From Symsagittifera roscoffensis (lineage: Eukaryota; Xenacoelomorpha; Acoela; Convolutidae), in assembly GCF_963678635.1 (NCBI RefSeq), contig NC_087065.1, positions 42,225,430-42,289,429 on the forward strand: DNA of 64,000 nt, read 5' to 3'. The notes under the pieces are model-generated. The model did no database searches. It had not been told where the DNA came from and saw only the letters and a program-made list of their open reading frames with translations. Shown here one piece after another: positions 32,758-44,401 of the stretch (its first letter is position 1; each line of letters starts with the position of its first letter). A program made the translations under genes and the position numbers.

Positions 32758-33674
32758 TTGTTGTTTCGTCTGGAAACCTGGGCCAGACTACCTTACCAGA
32801 CCAGCTGGTTGTCTTCGTTTTCTCCGTGTTTTTTCTCTACAGCCGAAGGGCGCAAGAGCAGTCATAGTCATTAGTTTCCCACCTATCGCTAATTCTGGTT
32901 TCACACTCATCGCGATTAATGCGGCTTCTTGCAACTCCGCCGTGCCTCTCATGAAAGTTGGCGCCAGGTTCAACTTGTCCTACTCTTCCTCAAATATTCT
33001 AGGTTTTGGAGTGGCCGCATTGCTCACCCTTCTCCTCGTCGACTAATCCGCATATGCAATCTGCGTGTATTGCAGCGCGGCAGCATTTCGGCCCACAAAA
33101 CACGAGTCCATCAATTCAGAGAACTTTGCCATTCTTCTTTCATTTGTTTCGAAGGCTCTCAACCTAGGAGTGTGCACTACGGAGTCTGCTCCGAGCAATA
33201 TCCTGCGCATTAAAGGAAAATCAGGTTTTTCTTCTGGTAGCCTTTTATAGTCACTCCAATCTTCAGTTTCTTTTCTCACTTTTTGGTATGGAACTATTAG
33301 AGGAGGAATTCTAGTTGTTCCGCCATTCGTTTTGTCATAGGGTCTCTAATTGTAGACTTTTGGGAATACTTCGATATGTCCTCTATCGGCTTCTCACATT
33401 CGGTCACGGAAGTGATCATTGAAGTTGACTGCTGTCATACCTGGCTCTGCTATTTTCGCAAACATTAAGTCTTCACTCATCAACTCGCGGAGCACGTTTT
33501 ACTCACACCAAGTGAGTATGCTCCCGTCCACAGCTTAAATGAGGTTCATGTGCCACACCGACATTCTATAGGCTTCTAATTTTACATCAGGGAACGCGAA
33601 CGTCACTACTAGACCGTATATCGTCGTCACAAACTCGCTAACTCCCCTGACCTCTTTTTTTAAATCAACTTCTT
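32758..33674 (-). pseudogene. Domain X, C-terminal part, unit M
   Basis: The frame 33043-33279 (ILLGADSVVHTPRLRAFETN, KFSELMDSCFVGRNAAALQY) and fragments at 33280-33670 match the ORF 47635-48696 and the frame 47393-47857 of unit R (SVVQTPRLGVFEINESR, FSETMDPCFVGRN). Many stops. It follows directly on the 525-bp repeats, which encode the N-terminal part of the same domain. Family unknown. The frame 32788-32973 is Arg/Lys-rich. Confidence 0.45.
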
Positions 33675-35668
33675 CTCCTGTTCCGAAGCGATTCTGTTGT
33701 AGGAGCTATTGGATCAGAGTGCGTCTTAGATCTCGTATTTTAGTCCAAGAGTTCGTGGACCGTTTCTTGTCGAACTTATTCACATTCTCTCTCATCTGCT
33801 CGAGGTAGCGGGTTAGACTTATCAATCCTCCCGACTTTCCATGCTTGATCGCAATTAATGTCAGGAGTCCATCCAGTCGGAGATTCTGTATTCTTTCAGT
33901 GAGCAGCACTGCTGGTCTTTTCACAAAATTTTCTGCCCAAAGGTCACAAACAGTCCTAGGATCACGACGATAGATAACTCCGTGACTGCCTTGTGGAATT
34001 TCTTTATTAGATAGCGAGAGAGTCCCGGGTAGACTTTCGCCAGGAAGGACGCGGTCCATCCTGCTCGCAACCTTTCTAGCATGCTATCCGTCCTCTCGAA
34101 ACGTTCTTCTGGTCGATTCCTGGATTCCTGACAGTGGTAAGGGATCTGTCCTCATAGCTACATAACATCGCACGTCTTCTTTTTTTCTATCAATTTATTC
34201 TCCTGTTCCGAAGCGATTCTGTTGTAGGAGCTATTGGATCAGAGTGCGTCTTAGATCTCGTATTTTAGTCCAAGAGTTCGTGGACCGTTTCTTGTCGAAG
34301 TTATTCACATTCTCTCTCATCTGCTCGAGGTAGCGGGTTAGACTTATCAATCCTCCCGACTTTCCATGCTTGATCGCAATTAATGTCAGGAGTCCATCCA
34401 GTCGGAGATTCTGTATTCTTTCAGTGAGCAGCACTGCTGGTCTTTTCACAAAATTTTCTGCCCAAAGGTCACAAACAGTCCTAGGATCACGACGATAGAT
34501 AACTCCGTGACTGCCTTGTGGAATTTCTTTATTAGATAGCGAGAGAGTCCCGGGTAGACTTTCGCCAGGAAGGACGCGGTCCATCCTGCTCGCAACCTTT
34601 CTAGCATGCTATCCGTCCTCTCGAAATGTTCTTCTGGTCGATTCCTGGATTCCTGACAGTGGTAAGGGATCTGTCCTCATAGCTACATAACATCGCACGT
34701 CTTCTTTTCTTCTATCAACTTATTCTCCTGTTCCGAAGCGATTCTGTTGTAGGAGCTATTGGATCAGAGTGCATCTTAGATCTCGTATTTTAGTCCAAGA
34801 GTTCGTGGACCGTTTCATGTCTAACTTCTTCACATTCTCTCTCATCTGCTCGAGGTAGCGGGTTAGACTTATCAATCCTCCCGACTTTCCATGCTTGATC
34901 GCAACTAATGTCAGGAGCCGGAGATTCTGTATTCTTTCAGTGAGCAGCACCGCTGGTCCTTTCACAAAATTTTCTGCCCAACGGTCACAGACAGTCCTAG
35001 GATCACGACGATAGATAATTCCGTGACTGCCTTGTGGAATTTCTTTATTAGATAGCGAGAGAGTCCCGGGTAGACTTTCGCCAGGAAGGACGCGGTCCAT
35101 CCTGCTCGCAACCCTTCTAGCATGCTAACCGTCCTCTCGAAACGTTCTTTTCGTCGATTCCTGGATTCCTGACAGTGGTAAGGGATCTGTCCTCATAGCT
35201 ACATAACATCGCACGTCTTCTTTTTTTCTATCAATTTATTCTCCTGTTCCGAAGCGATTCTGTTGTAGGAGCTATTGGATCAGAGTGCGTCTTAGATCTC
35301 GTATTTTAGTCCAAGAGTTCGTGGACCGTTTCTTGTCGAACTTCTTCACATTCTCTCTCATCTGCTCGAGGTAGCGGGTTAGACTTATCAATCCTCCCGA
35401 CTTTCCATGCTTCATCGCATTTAATGTCAGGAGTCCATTCAGTCGGAGATTTTGTATTCTTTCAGTGAGCAGCACCGCTGGTCCTTTCACAAAATTTTCT
35501 TCCCAAAGTCACAGGCAGTCCTAGGATCACGACGATAGATATTTCCGTGACTGCCTTGTGGAATTTCTTTATTAGATAGCGAGAGAGTCCCGGGTAGACT
35601 TTCGCCAGGAAGGACGCGGTCCATCCTGCTCGCAACCCTTCTAGCATGCTAACCGTCCTCTCAAAACG
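33675..35668. repeat. Tandem array, 525-bp unit, about 3.8 copies
   Basis: Units start at about 33675, 34200, 34725 and 35241 (spacing 525, 525, 516). Each encodes on the minus strand a segment of domain X (AENFVKRPAVLLTERIQNLR ... SWTKIRDLRRTLIQ) and ends at the same TAG. The 525-bp length is 175 codons. The third unit (34725-35240) lacks 9 bp, three codons. Unit R has one copy, with TAC in place of the stop. The array was therefore made after the gene had already died. Confidence 0.95.
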
Positions 35669-35671
35669 TTC

Positions 35672-35991
35672 TTATCCTCTCACGCTCTGTGTCCAGAATG
35701 CTTCAAGTGATATCTGGCAAATCCTGTCTATGAATTTTGCCGACTTTTCTTCTCCATTCTCCGCTAAATTCAATTCTTTCACTAGGTAGTCATGAATTTT
35801 GTGATCATCGCTAGGCCTCGCTCGAAAGCGCCCATGACCAATGCTGCTGTTCGAGGAGTCAAGTGCAGCCACTTGTTAGCTACTGGCTTTGTTCTCAAAG
35901 CCATAGCTTCCAAGTGAGCTTTCGTTTTCTTCGGCGTTCTGCCTTTTTTCTCCTTCATCCTTGATCTCCATTCCTCCAAACCACAGATCAT
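35672..35991 (-). pseudogene. Conserved segment before domain X, unit M
   Basis: Two frames (35782-35991, 35672-35872) read ANKWLHLTPRTAALVMGAFE and HDYLVKELNLAENGEEKSAK. They match unit R 48863-49060 (ANQWLHLTPRVAALGADAFE, HAYLVKEVNLAENAEEKAAE). It lies between the SGNH2-like domain and domain X. No family recognised. A frameshift separates the halves. Confidence 0.5.
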
Positions 35992-36046
35992 TAGACATTC
36001 CCACTTTTACTCGGTGATCATCATCGATTCCTGGCTTCATTTTGAG

Positions 36047-36877
36047 CTACCTGCTGAAATTGGAGAGCTCCAATCCCAACACTTCATCCAACACCAGCAT
36101 GTGTAGCGAATGATCCTTGAATCCTCTCATAGCATTTGAGATATCCGACCATACTTCAGGCAATTCTGACCGAAGTGGCCTCAGATTCCTCGCCTCCAAT
36201 TCGCAATTCGGGGCAGGTATGATCACATCATATTTCTCTTGTGAGAGTAGTGCTATCATTGCAGTTACAAAATTTAGTCCATCCAGAAGGTGTGCTTTTC
36301 CACGTGGCAACACGAAAACTGGTTTTGGCGATATCTTCTGGAATCCGCCTTCCTTTAACACGTCCATGAATTCTCCCATGGACTCCAAAATATCTTTTAT
36401 TACTGGCCACAATGCATCTTCCGCCGTTGTAGGCTCTCTGAGTCTGTTCAGGAGGCCTCTACTATGCCGGTGATCATTAATGCCAGCAATTACGATTGTG
36501 ATCGGACTCATCTCGGTTTTTCGTTGAACCCCGATTGCCATTGATAGGGATTTCATTCAATCTAGGTCGGCTCCAGCCCACATTATTACGTCGGGCCAAA
36601 ACAGATACTTAGAGGTATGCACGAAGTCCGAGCTCGCAATCACCAATATCTTTGTTCTCCCCATTTCCGCTTTGTCATACGCTGCAAAGATGGTATCGTC
36701 TATTCGAAATTTGAATTCACCGTATCTTTCAGCATCACCTCCTTGGGTTACTGTCTTCGGATAGGCTCTTTCTTTCACATGAGCCGGATGTGCTCGCACT
36801 TGCTTAAACATCTTCTGATGTTGCCCCGTCGGTGCTCTGGTGGTCAAAAATCTGCCTGGTCTCACTTCACTGATCAC
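36047..36877 (-). pseudogene. SGNH2-like (GINDH) domain, unit M
   Basis: Two in-frame pieces separated by a single stop at about 36557: 36557-36877 and 36047-36556. The first ends with ILVIASSDFVHTSKYLFWPD. The second has ITIVIAGINDHRHSRGLLNR, YDVIIPAPNCELEARNL and GFKDHSLHMLVLDEVLGLE. Alternating hydrophobic strands and a GIND box resemble an SGNH-hydrolase or Rossmann-like fold, and SSD might stand in for the nucleophile box, but this is tentative. Identity with R is high. It is the best-preserved version of this domain in the window, with only one stop. Confidence 0.55.
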
Positions 36878-37476
36878 CTCACTATGGTTTTTTTCTCATA
36901 TATTGCAAAAGGACCCATGATGTTATTTGACGGCAGTTCCTCAAGGTCAGAAAACCGTTATGCTGTCGTAGAGCTGAAGTTAATTTTGGCTGCTGTCAAC
37001 CAGTCCACTCCGACGATCGAGTACAGTCGATTTACTGATAGCTTCGCTCCATTCAGCTTTCTCATCGAACGGCTGCAAATCTTACTGTCTGAAGGTTCAG
37101 GTTCATCAGATTTTGTTTGTACACATGTCAAGGGGACGGTACCGGTCTTGACCACATCAAGAAACTTCTATCAGGACGTTGCTCCTCCCTGCTTGTACTC
37201 GACGTCGTCTCTGATCTGGAGGCGCATGAGGTCGTTTCCACCGCTTGATTAACTGGTCCCAACCTTCGTCGGGGTCGAAGGACCCTCCTCACTGGTGCCT
37301 CGCCTATTCGATCCAATACATCTGACCTCTGTTCTCGCTCGCTCGAGCTCTGCAGCACTTGAAATTAGGAGGCACAAATGTCGAAAATGCCGGTACGTTC
37401 GTCGCTTCCTCTGTTCTGAGTACTCCCGTGTCGAAAAGTTCAACTTCCAACTAGTCTGATCGATCCCGGAAGACAC
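36878..37476 (-). pseudogene. Ser/Arg-rich linker, unit M
   Basis: Frames 37249-37476, 37128-37358 and 36958-37155. They match R in the PR-RRLGPVN segment (RRVLRPRRRLGPVNQAVETT versus the R linker) and in the ending VDWLTAAKINFSSTTA, which resembles R MDWLIAACINFNSTTA. The linker joins SGNH1 to the MGP block and the SGNH2-like domain. The sequence is low in complexity in its first half. Several frameshifts. Confidence 0.45.
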
Positions 37477-37489
37477 GGTTCATTCAGCC

Positions 37490-38143
37490 TTGTCCTTCTA
37501 TACTGTCAAAGTGTATACCATCATTAGTACGTCTGGCCTGGTCCAGAGCCCACAGTTCATGTTCCAAATCCATCAGGATCATTCATCCAGCATTGCGACT
37601 TGCCATATTTCGCACGATGTTGTTCCGTCTAACGACTCTTTCATTGTGTCTTCTTCCTGTGAACGAGTGTGTTCTTGTGCTCATCGGCATGGTGCAAACG
37701 GTCAGTAAAGCGCACCGAAAATTTTGCCACTCTGTGGTAAAAAGGCACACCAGCATTGACTCCCATTGAGCTTCTTCTGCATCCGAGCTCATGAATCATA
37801 ATGTCCACGATTTTTCCCGGGTTCATCAGTTCTACCATCGACACAATTGGGCTACTGTGGCGCCTCCAAACGCCATCACCGTAAGGATCCACGAGGTCCT
37901 CAGGTTTAGCAAAACTGTCACTAGACTATCGCCCAACATCAAATGCGACGTTCCAAGAGGCAATTGTTGCATGTTTTTTGCTGGACTCCACGTCGATCGG
38001 TTGAAACAGGCTCGCATACCCGTCGCCTGGACTCCTGTGAAGCTATTTCTACTATGATTGTTTTTCTGTATATCAAATACACGCGACACTTTCTTCAAGA
38101 GCATTTCTCTTATCTTTCTGTCGGAGGTTCTTGAGGTTTTCAC
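37490..38143 (-). pseudogene. SGNH/GDSL-hydrolase-like domain 1, unit M
   Basis: The frame 37832-38143 ends with SHLMLGDSLVTVLLNLRTSW, a textbook block I with the nucleophile Ser (GDS codons at 37925-37933), and MAFGGATVAQL (block II Gly). The following frames 37641-37892 and 37583-37792 show that about nine residues covering block III (VVGTNNISR in R) are deleted and the frame is shifted. Block V, DGIHFDSIEG, is readable at about 37500-37520. The Ser and His boxes survive but the Asn box is lost, so this copy is dead. Confidence 0.7.
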
Positions 38144-38149
38144 CGATTT

Positions 38150-38927
38150 CTACGACTGGATCACCCAGGGTGTCACTTGGATCCGGGATCGTCACTCTAC
38201 CGGAAGCTGCTGGGTTTTGCACTACTATTGTTGGAGTTCGCGAGGCGTCAGAAGCTTCATCGGGGATTGTCCACAAGGAACACTCCCTTCGGTTAATGAT
38301 CGTTCTACTGCGGTCGCTAATTCCAGTCATTCCGATCGCTACTTATATTTCTGCCTCAAACGTTCTATCTCCTCTCCCTGTTTTGTGTTGAAAGCCTCGA
38401 ACAGTCTCCTCCACAGGTCCCCATCTTCTTTCTCATCCGATCCAGCTCGTCTTTCGTCTCATTCAGATCTTTCATTGTTTCATCCGTTAAGACTTCTTCT
38501 TCTACTCTCGCCCGTTTTTGAGGCACCGCTGCTCTCAGTTGTGAGCGTGACGAGTATGCCTCGGTAGTCATTTCTTGATGCATTCTCCGCAACCCAGGCC
38601 TACGCTTGGTCGGAAGAGGCGTTTCACCTGGTTGGTAGGTCCTTGAACTTCCCAATCCAGGCTCGTTCGCCAAGTCACTCCCTGAGAGTGCCCCGCTTAT
38701 CCTCCTCATTACCCTCATATTTGGGCGGTCTATCACTCCTTGTTGTCCATAAACGGCCATCAATAAGACTTCCGTGGGCGGTTCCCACGGTTGTCATGCC
38801 CCAAGATATTCGTTAAGGCGACCAGAGCGAAGTCTCGTTCCATCAAACGACGATAGATGGCATCTACCACCGTTCCTACATAGGCCTCTGTACGGTCCAT
38901 TAATTCATTCAGATCGAAGTTATCCAT
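38150..38927 (-). pseudogene. Coiled-coil ORF, unit M (frameshifted)
   Basis: ATG at 38927 (MDNFDLNELMDR), matching R. The frame is lost after about 50 residues, near the NRGNRP segment, and resumes at 38365-38763 with ALSGSDLANEPGLGSSRTYQ and GETPLPTKRRPGLRRMH, then a charged helical stretch (NETKDELDRMRKKMG). Same family as the intact 354-aa ORF of L and the R copies. Downstream it decays towards the SGNH1 leader. Confidence 0.6.
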
Positions 38928-39295
38928 TTCTTATGATTCGATTTTGATTGTCTGTATGCGCAATCGAATTTTGATGAGTAATTAAACGATCAATAAGGAT
39001 CTGGAAAAAAGGTCATGACTATCACAACTGTCAACATTATTCCAAGTTTATATTAAAATTTAAAGTTTATATTAAAAAACAGTCAGATAAAAAGATTTTG
39101 ATCTTAAAATGAACTAAAAATCAATTTAGTTTTAAAATCTTGGAAGTTGATCTAAGATTGGACAGTCCACACTTTCGACCTATTCCTAAAAATATTATTT
39201 AAGCATTTGTCGTCACTATCCCTTCCAAACCCGAGATCCTAATAACCTAACAACATAATACATTACACTTAACACATAACACACTCGACCTACAC
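38928..39295. other. Noncoding gap between the two blocks, unit M
   Basis: AT-rich; contains repeated ATAACACA/TAACAC-type runs near 39250-39285. Close to the gap of R (59178-59584), including the segment CAGTCAGATAAAAAGATTTT. Conserved in position and partly in sequence, so it may carry regulatory signals for the second block. No clear promoter is assigned. Confidence 0.5.
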
Positions 39296-39870
39296 TCAGC
39301 TTATACTCAAATAGTATTTCTTATGTAGATACACTTCTATGTTGGTATCAGAAAAGATCACATGTATCAGCGCATACAGCTCCCGAGGATCCAGTCGTCC
39401 TCGGTTAGGGTCATACACTGGAAGAGATAGCTTTTCATCTCCCTCTCCACTAAGAAGTCTCTCAGTCTCGTTGGGGACAGAAAGAAATCTTCAGGGACCA
39501 CATGCTGCTTTTCCGTCGCCCTCATCACCAAGAAACATAAGTACTTTCCTGGTATTTCCGAAGCCGCCGGAAGCAAAGCTGCTACACCTTCTATTCCTGG
39601 TCTTTGCTTCCACAAAAATTCTATGTTTTTGTATTTTCTCTTAAAGTCTGCTGCTAGCGCTGTTCTAAAACTCATGTTCGCGGTGATCACTATCGCACAT
39701 TTCCTTTTTGTAAGTGTCAAATCGCTATCTGTTTGTATAATGCAGCTTGAGTACACATTTGGCAAGTTAAAATAGGACTCTACTACTCTACCTATGTCTG
39801 GTTTCCTAGGGCCTTCATTTGTTTCTGCCCTTAGGTCACTTGTTTCTCTCGCTATTTTTGATTTTTTATA
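39296..39870 (-). pseudogene. Macro-domain-like module, unit M
   Basis: The frame 39367-39765 reads KCAIVITANMSFRTALAADF, GIEGVAALLPAASEIPGKYL and RATEKQHVVPEDF, nearly as in R. A frameshift after LVEREMK moves the last strand and helix (LSLPVYDPN... HVIFSDT) to another frame that ends at the stop at 39296-39298. The fold assignment is argued at the R copy. In M the segment is separated from the integrase tail by stops and a frame change near 39870. Confidence 0.6.
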
Positions 39871-41460
39871 TTAATAATTTTTCAGTGTTGGTAATTCCTA
39901 CCACCACTCCCCGGACGAAAATATCCATCGACGTCCCCGTCGATCGCACAACGGATATTACGTTAAGATTGGACGCAGAAATGAGCAATTGCCCTTGCTG
40001 GGCTGCCCAGGAAGGATCCTCTTTGTCATTCTTTACGTATTTCTTCCTCTCGCGGTCTACGTCCTGAATCGTGATACTGGTTTCTTTTGGGGTCTGATGT
40101 CATTTCGTTCAAACAATCTAAGACTCGCAGGTTCATTAGTTCTTGTTCGATTGACTGCTGCTGCTCGTCGTCAAATTCCACTTCAGGTTTAGACCGATCG
40201 TCGATCTACTCCTTGTCTTGATCATCAGCGATGTCTATGTCTTGTGAGGCTGGTATCTCTTCTAGACCCAACAATTTCTCCACTATCTTTTTTTAGGTCT
40301 ATCCTGTCCACTACGAAGTCGTCTCCGTAGGTTTATATTTTTTTGCAAGTTTGTCTGGTCACTTTGTCTTGTTTGCATTGTGAAGTATAGATCCGATCCC
40401 ATGTTCTTGAGTACCTCTATCTGCTCGGGATTTTCCAGTCCTCTTCTGCGTTTGGTAAAGTTTCCTCATCTGTGTCAATTATTTTGTTGGAATTCAGGTC
40501 CAGCGGTGGACTTGTTACTTCTTCTAGAGCCTCATTCCCATCGTTCTTTTCCCTGGTACTTTTCTCATTGACCTCGCAAGCAGGGTCCATCGTCAGATCA
40601 TCGCCCTCCTCTATGTCTTCAAGTATACACCAGTCGTCTGTGGATGGGTTGTGTGGCCTAATGTTCTCAAAGTACTTAGTCTGTAAAAACGTCCCTCCTG
40701 ATGCAAGTCCGTTGTCATGAATGGTCCCCTCCTCTTCTTTAAGAGTTTCTTCGTTGCTTTCGGTGGTATAACGTTCTGAAAAACCCACACGTAGTCGCCT
40801 AATGAGTAAGCATTTGCACAAGCTGCCTTCTTATCAAACCCTTTCCTCTGCCTAGCCTGGGTTTGTTGCGTATTGCGTCTACACAAGTCGTTCAGCTCTT
40901 GCTGACGTCTGATCACGTCCCATACACAGACTTGTGGCAATGTTTTCTCTCCTTCATACTCCGGATGAAAGAAAGTCAAAGGCAAAGACTATTCATGTCC
41001 AGCCAACATCTTGTGCGGACTTATTCATGTGGTGGAAAGTTGCGTGCTGTTATAAGCTCCCATCACTTGTGGAAGATATCTACCCCAATCAGACATGCAT
41101 CGGGAACAGTACACCCTCAACATACAAACCGGAGTCTGATTTTGTCTTTCTACCAAGCCGTTCGTTTGTGGATGACACGTCGTAGAATGAGCCTGTGCAA
41201 CTTGAGAACTTCTCATGAGCTGCTTGATAAGTTCTCCTACAAAAGCTGTACCATTGTCCGATTGGAATGTCATTGGACATCCATGACTTGCTATCCACGT
41301 ATTGAACAGATGCTCGCATGTCTCTTTGGCTGAGGCATTTATGCAGGGCAAGGCCTCTGCATACTTTGTGAAGCAATCGATCATCACCAGGACCTGATTG
41401 TAGCCACTGTATATCATGCATATCTTCTGATGATCGATCTGTATACCACTTCATTGAGAT
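39871..41460 (-). pseudogene. Integrase core, GPF module and tail, unit M
   Basis: The frame 41025-41417 carries the core with SGYNQVLVMIDCFTKYAEAL, the second Asp (FQSDNGTAF) and the Glu (NGLVERQNQ), exactly 35 residues apart, a D,D(35)E spacing. The first Asp region (IDHQK) is just upstream at about 41425-41440. The stretch 40611-40985 covers the post-core region and GPF module (KKRRGPFMTTDLHQEG), and 40417-40821 the start of the tail with PACEVNEKSTREKNDGNE. The tail then decays to 39871. Broken, but the catalytic triad is readable. Confidence 0.85.
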
Positions 41461-42590
41461 GTGTTCTTTGAGATCTCATAACAAAGATCTGTTTACCACT
41501 TCTGTATACCACTCGGATGACTCTATTGATTGCAATGGAAATAGCAATTTCCTGAGATCCTTCACCTGTTGGTATGACAAACAAGCTGTTGGAAGTGTTA
41601 AGTGCCTTCTTTATTCGCCTGCCCCATTGGAAGCGTTACAAGATCCTCTGTTATACTTTATCGATTCCTTGGTGGCCCATCTGATCATGCGACTTGAATA
41701 AAAGTCATGTCTGATAAAGTTGCGGCAAGACTATCGCGTTGTATTTATACAGGACCTTGTCCTCCTGTCTCTTTTTGCAAGCCACGATCCCACTTTTGTT
41801 CAGATATAACCTCCCCTCTTTCTGCATATAGTTTTGTCTCAAGATTCGGTTACTATCCTCATCCATATCTCCTTAGTCTGGTGACCCATTTTCTATCCAC
41901 CTTTTCAAGTTACTTGTCATGCGGTCATTTCTCTGCGCTCTTAATAAGTTCGAGAGTCTGTATCTTGCTTTCAAGTGACAGTTTAGCTCATTGGACTGAT
42001 ACCTTTCACCTCCCATCTTGACGCACAAAATTTTTGCCAATGGCTCCGTCTCTTGTTTAAACTGTTTCCTTCTGTGGTAATAGGTTCATCGAACGTCTCG
42101 ATACCGCTATCATTTCCAGCTCATCTGCTGCGCTATCTAAGACTTTTTCGCTCGAGATCAGGTAGCGATCACTATCAGGGTCTTGGTACACTTCCTTGTC
42201 CGAGTCTCTTGCTCGAGTCTCCCCCAGCAATGTGTGGATCGCTAACTCTGATAGGTCTGATCCTGTGCTCGAGTTCCTGTCTGAGTAGGTATTCATTTCT
42301 GATATCTTCGAGGGGTTATAATCAGATGAGTCTGACGTGCAACACGTTTCCAGGGAATATTCTAATGTGCACGATCTACACGTCCATCTAAACTCTCCGG
42401 ACTAAACCTTGTCCCTCTGGTCTTGTTCATTTACATGACCAATTTCTTCGACATCCGACTCCCCGGACAAATTCTCTTGTTCCGGGTTTTTCGTTTCAAT
42501 TTCTATTCATTCTTGATCGGGCTCCTTGAAGGTGACAGTCTTACGTTGAGTTCCGATTTCTTGTCCTTTTTCTTTGTATAATGTTCTCAT
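41461..42590 (-). pseudogene. Decayed zinc domain and acidic linker, unit M
   Basis: No long frame. The stretch 42057-42296 (TYSDRNSSTGSDLSELAIHT, YQDPDSDRYLI) matches the acidic linker of K at 1705-2340 closely. The CTCCCCGGAC repeat is at 42459. The stretch 41461-42050 aligns in order with the HHCC region of K (about 1290-1690), but only fragments can be read. Confidence 0.5.
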
Positions 42591-43497
42591 CTAAACGCTT
42601 TGAGGAATCGAGGACACTAGTTGCTGAACTGCCGTCCTACAATCCCTTTCGTTTTCTTGGTGTTGGCGTCTTGGTAAATTTATCCGTATCTTCTCACTGA
42701 TCGTCAGGGATGACATGGCTGCTGCCCATTCGGAGTCATCTTCAGTGACTTCTCTCTCCAACAATCCACCCAGCATTCGCATCGCTTGTGATGTGACCTG
42801 CCGCGTTTTATCTAGCAATGAGAGGCTGTTTTGTTCATATGAGAGAGTTCCTTTTGGAGCAGGTTCGAACGTAGCAACAAATCCAAGGGCACCGGGTCCC
42901 TTTTGGATAAGATCTTTTTTTTTCTGCTGCGGGTGTCCCGGAATTGAATGTCTTGACTTGTCTAACCATCTCGTCAAGGGAAGTGCGTCATAAGTCTCTT
43001 TGTTCAGAAACGAGAATCCTTCCTCGATTTACGCCTGATTGGCCTGGTTTTGCTCCAGTTTCTCATAAAACTCAGGCTTCTCACTGAGGCTGTCAGCATT
43101 TTCGTGCTTTTCACGCATCCTGTGCTCGATTATCATGTGGTAACCATCCAACCTGACTTTCCAACGACCAATATAACTCTGGTTCATCGAGTACGTCTTC
43201 AACCAGGATAGGGCTCTGTTATCCACACGCAACTTAAATGGCGCGCTCCCCAAGTATGTGACTACCGCAAACATTTCTGCTTTATATGCACCATACAATT
43301 TTCATTTCAGTGTCACTCAACACTTCACTGCCATATGCAAGGGGACGGAGAACTGTTGTCCCATTCCATTCTTGCTCTTGATGCAGTATTCCTGAAGTGG
43401 CTACCTCTGAAGCATCAAAGTCGAGAACGTACATGCCTTTCTCCGTGGGCATGCCTAGCACTGGCGCTTTGCACAGTTCCCGCTTTATATTTGTAAC
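42591..43497 (-). pseudogene. RNase H and tether, unit M
   Basis: The stretch 43282-43497 contains ELCKAPVLGMPTEKGMYVLD with the first RNase H Asp (LDFDASEVATSG). The stretch 43029-43298 has APFKLRVDNRALSWLKTYSM and IIEHRMREKHENADSLS. The stretch 42591-42977 is the tether (TRWLDKSRHSIPGHPQ), with a short deletion relative to K. The domain is interrupted at 43497/43498 by an inserted 3'-region segment that separates it from the RT fragment 44402-44661. Confidence 0.8.
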
Positions 43498-44401
43498 ATT
43501 CACCCGGAAGTACATATCGACGGAAATAAAATCTAGGTTCTAAGACGACTGGCCAACGTCTAAACAGAGCTCTACATGCTTTTCACCGTCTCTACCAAAG
43601 CCAGTTCTTTTGGTGGTCTTTCTAACATCGGGTCGACAAAAACGTTACTGTTCTCCGGCTTCGACCAGAACGCTCCAGTTAACTTACTTACATGCAAATT
43701 TATTGAGCTCATGGCTGGGTCTCAGTATCCCCAGACCACGAGGAAACTCCTAAAAACAGGGCTGCTACTATTTATTATATTACGATTGTTTTTCTTCAGT
43801 AGATAAAAATCATCATCTCCATCGAAGATGGATCAACTCTTTCTCCCAACTCCTTGCTTCTCATCTTCGTAAAATGAATTCAGATATTAAATAAATTCAA
43901 TTCAGGACATAATAGGGAAGCTAAAAGTTTATATAAAACAATTTTAGTTCAAATCCCGAGACCCCTCCGGATTCCTGAATCCGGGGAAATAACAACCTTA
44001 TCTTCCTTCCGGAAGGCAGTTTTTCTACCTTCACCGTTGTTGTGAACAACCTTGCAACGGTTGTAACGACACAATCGTTGCAACTCGGAACTCTCTCTGC
44101 TAAATCTGCTATTCTTCGAGTCTGATCTTCAATTTTTTTGTAGTTATCTTCGTCGCAACTATTGTTGTTCTGATTTTCTTCTGGTTTTCTTCCAAAATGG
44201 CGGTTTTTGCCGTTTCTCAGAAGTGCGACTTCTCAGTTCGATTTTGTTAAATTTCAACATACCAGAACATCTTGACCTTCACCGTTTGACTAATCGTCCC
44301 AATAACGTCACTAATCTCTCAAAACTGTCAATTCGGAAGGTTAGCTGCTAACTATTCGAAATCGTCAAATCTGCATTTTGTCCATTCTGGTCGAATGTCA
44401 C
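43498..44401. other. 3'-region segment inserted in unit M RT
   Basis: About 900 bp similar to the 3' region of unit M itself (about 20710-21600). It lies exactly between the RT residues AFEN (44402) and IKREL (43497), so it interrupts the gene. Its last 140 bp (44262-44401) are repeated at 44672-44815. No coding content. Confidence 0.75.
44262..44401. repeat. 140-bp direct repeat, left copy
   Basis: Repeats at 44672-44815 with about 6 percent change by eye; the two copies bracket the RT fragment. Confidence 0.85.

Noticed and set aside
32758-35668. Domain X as a viral nucleoprotein
   Set aside because: The helical segments and position are suggestive, but no specific nucleoprotein motif can be pointed to. 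Left as unknown.
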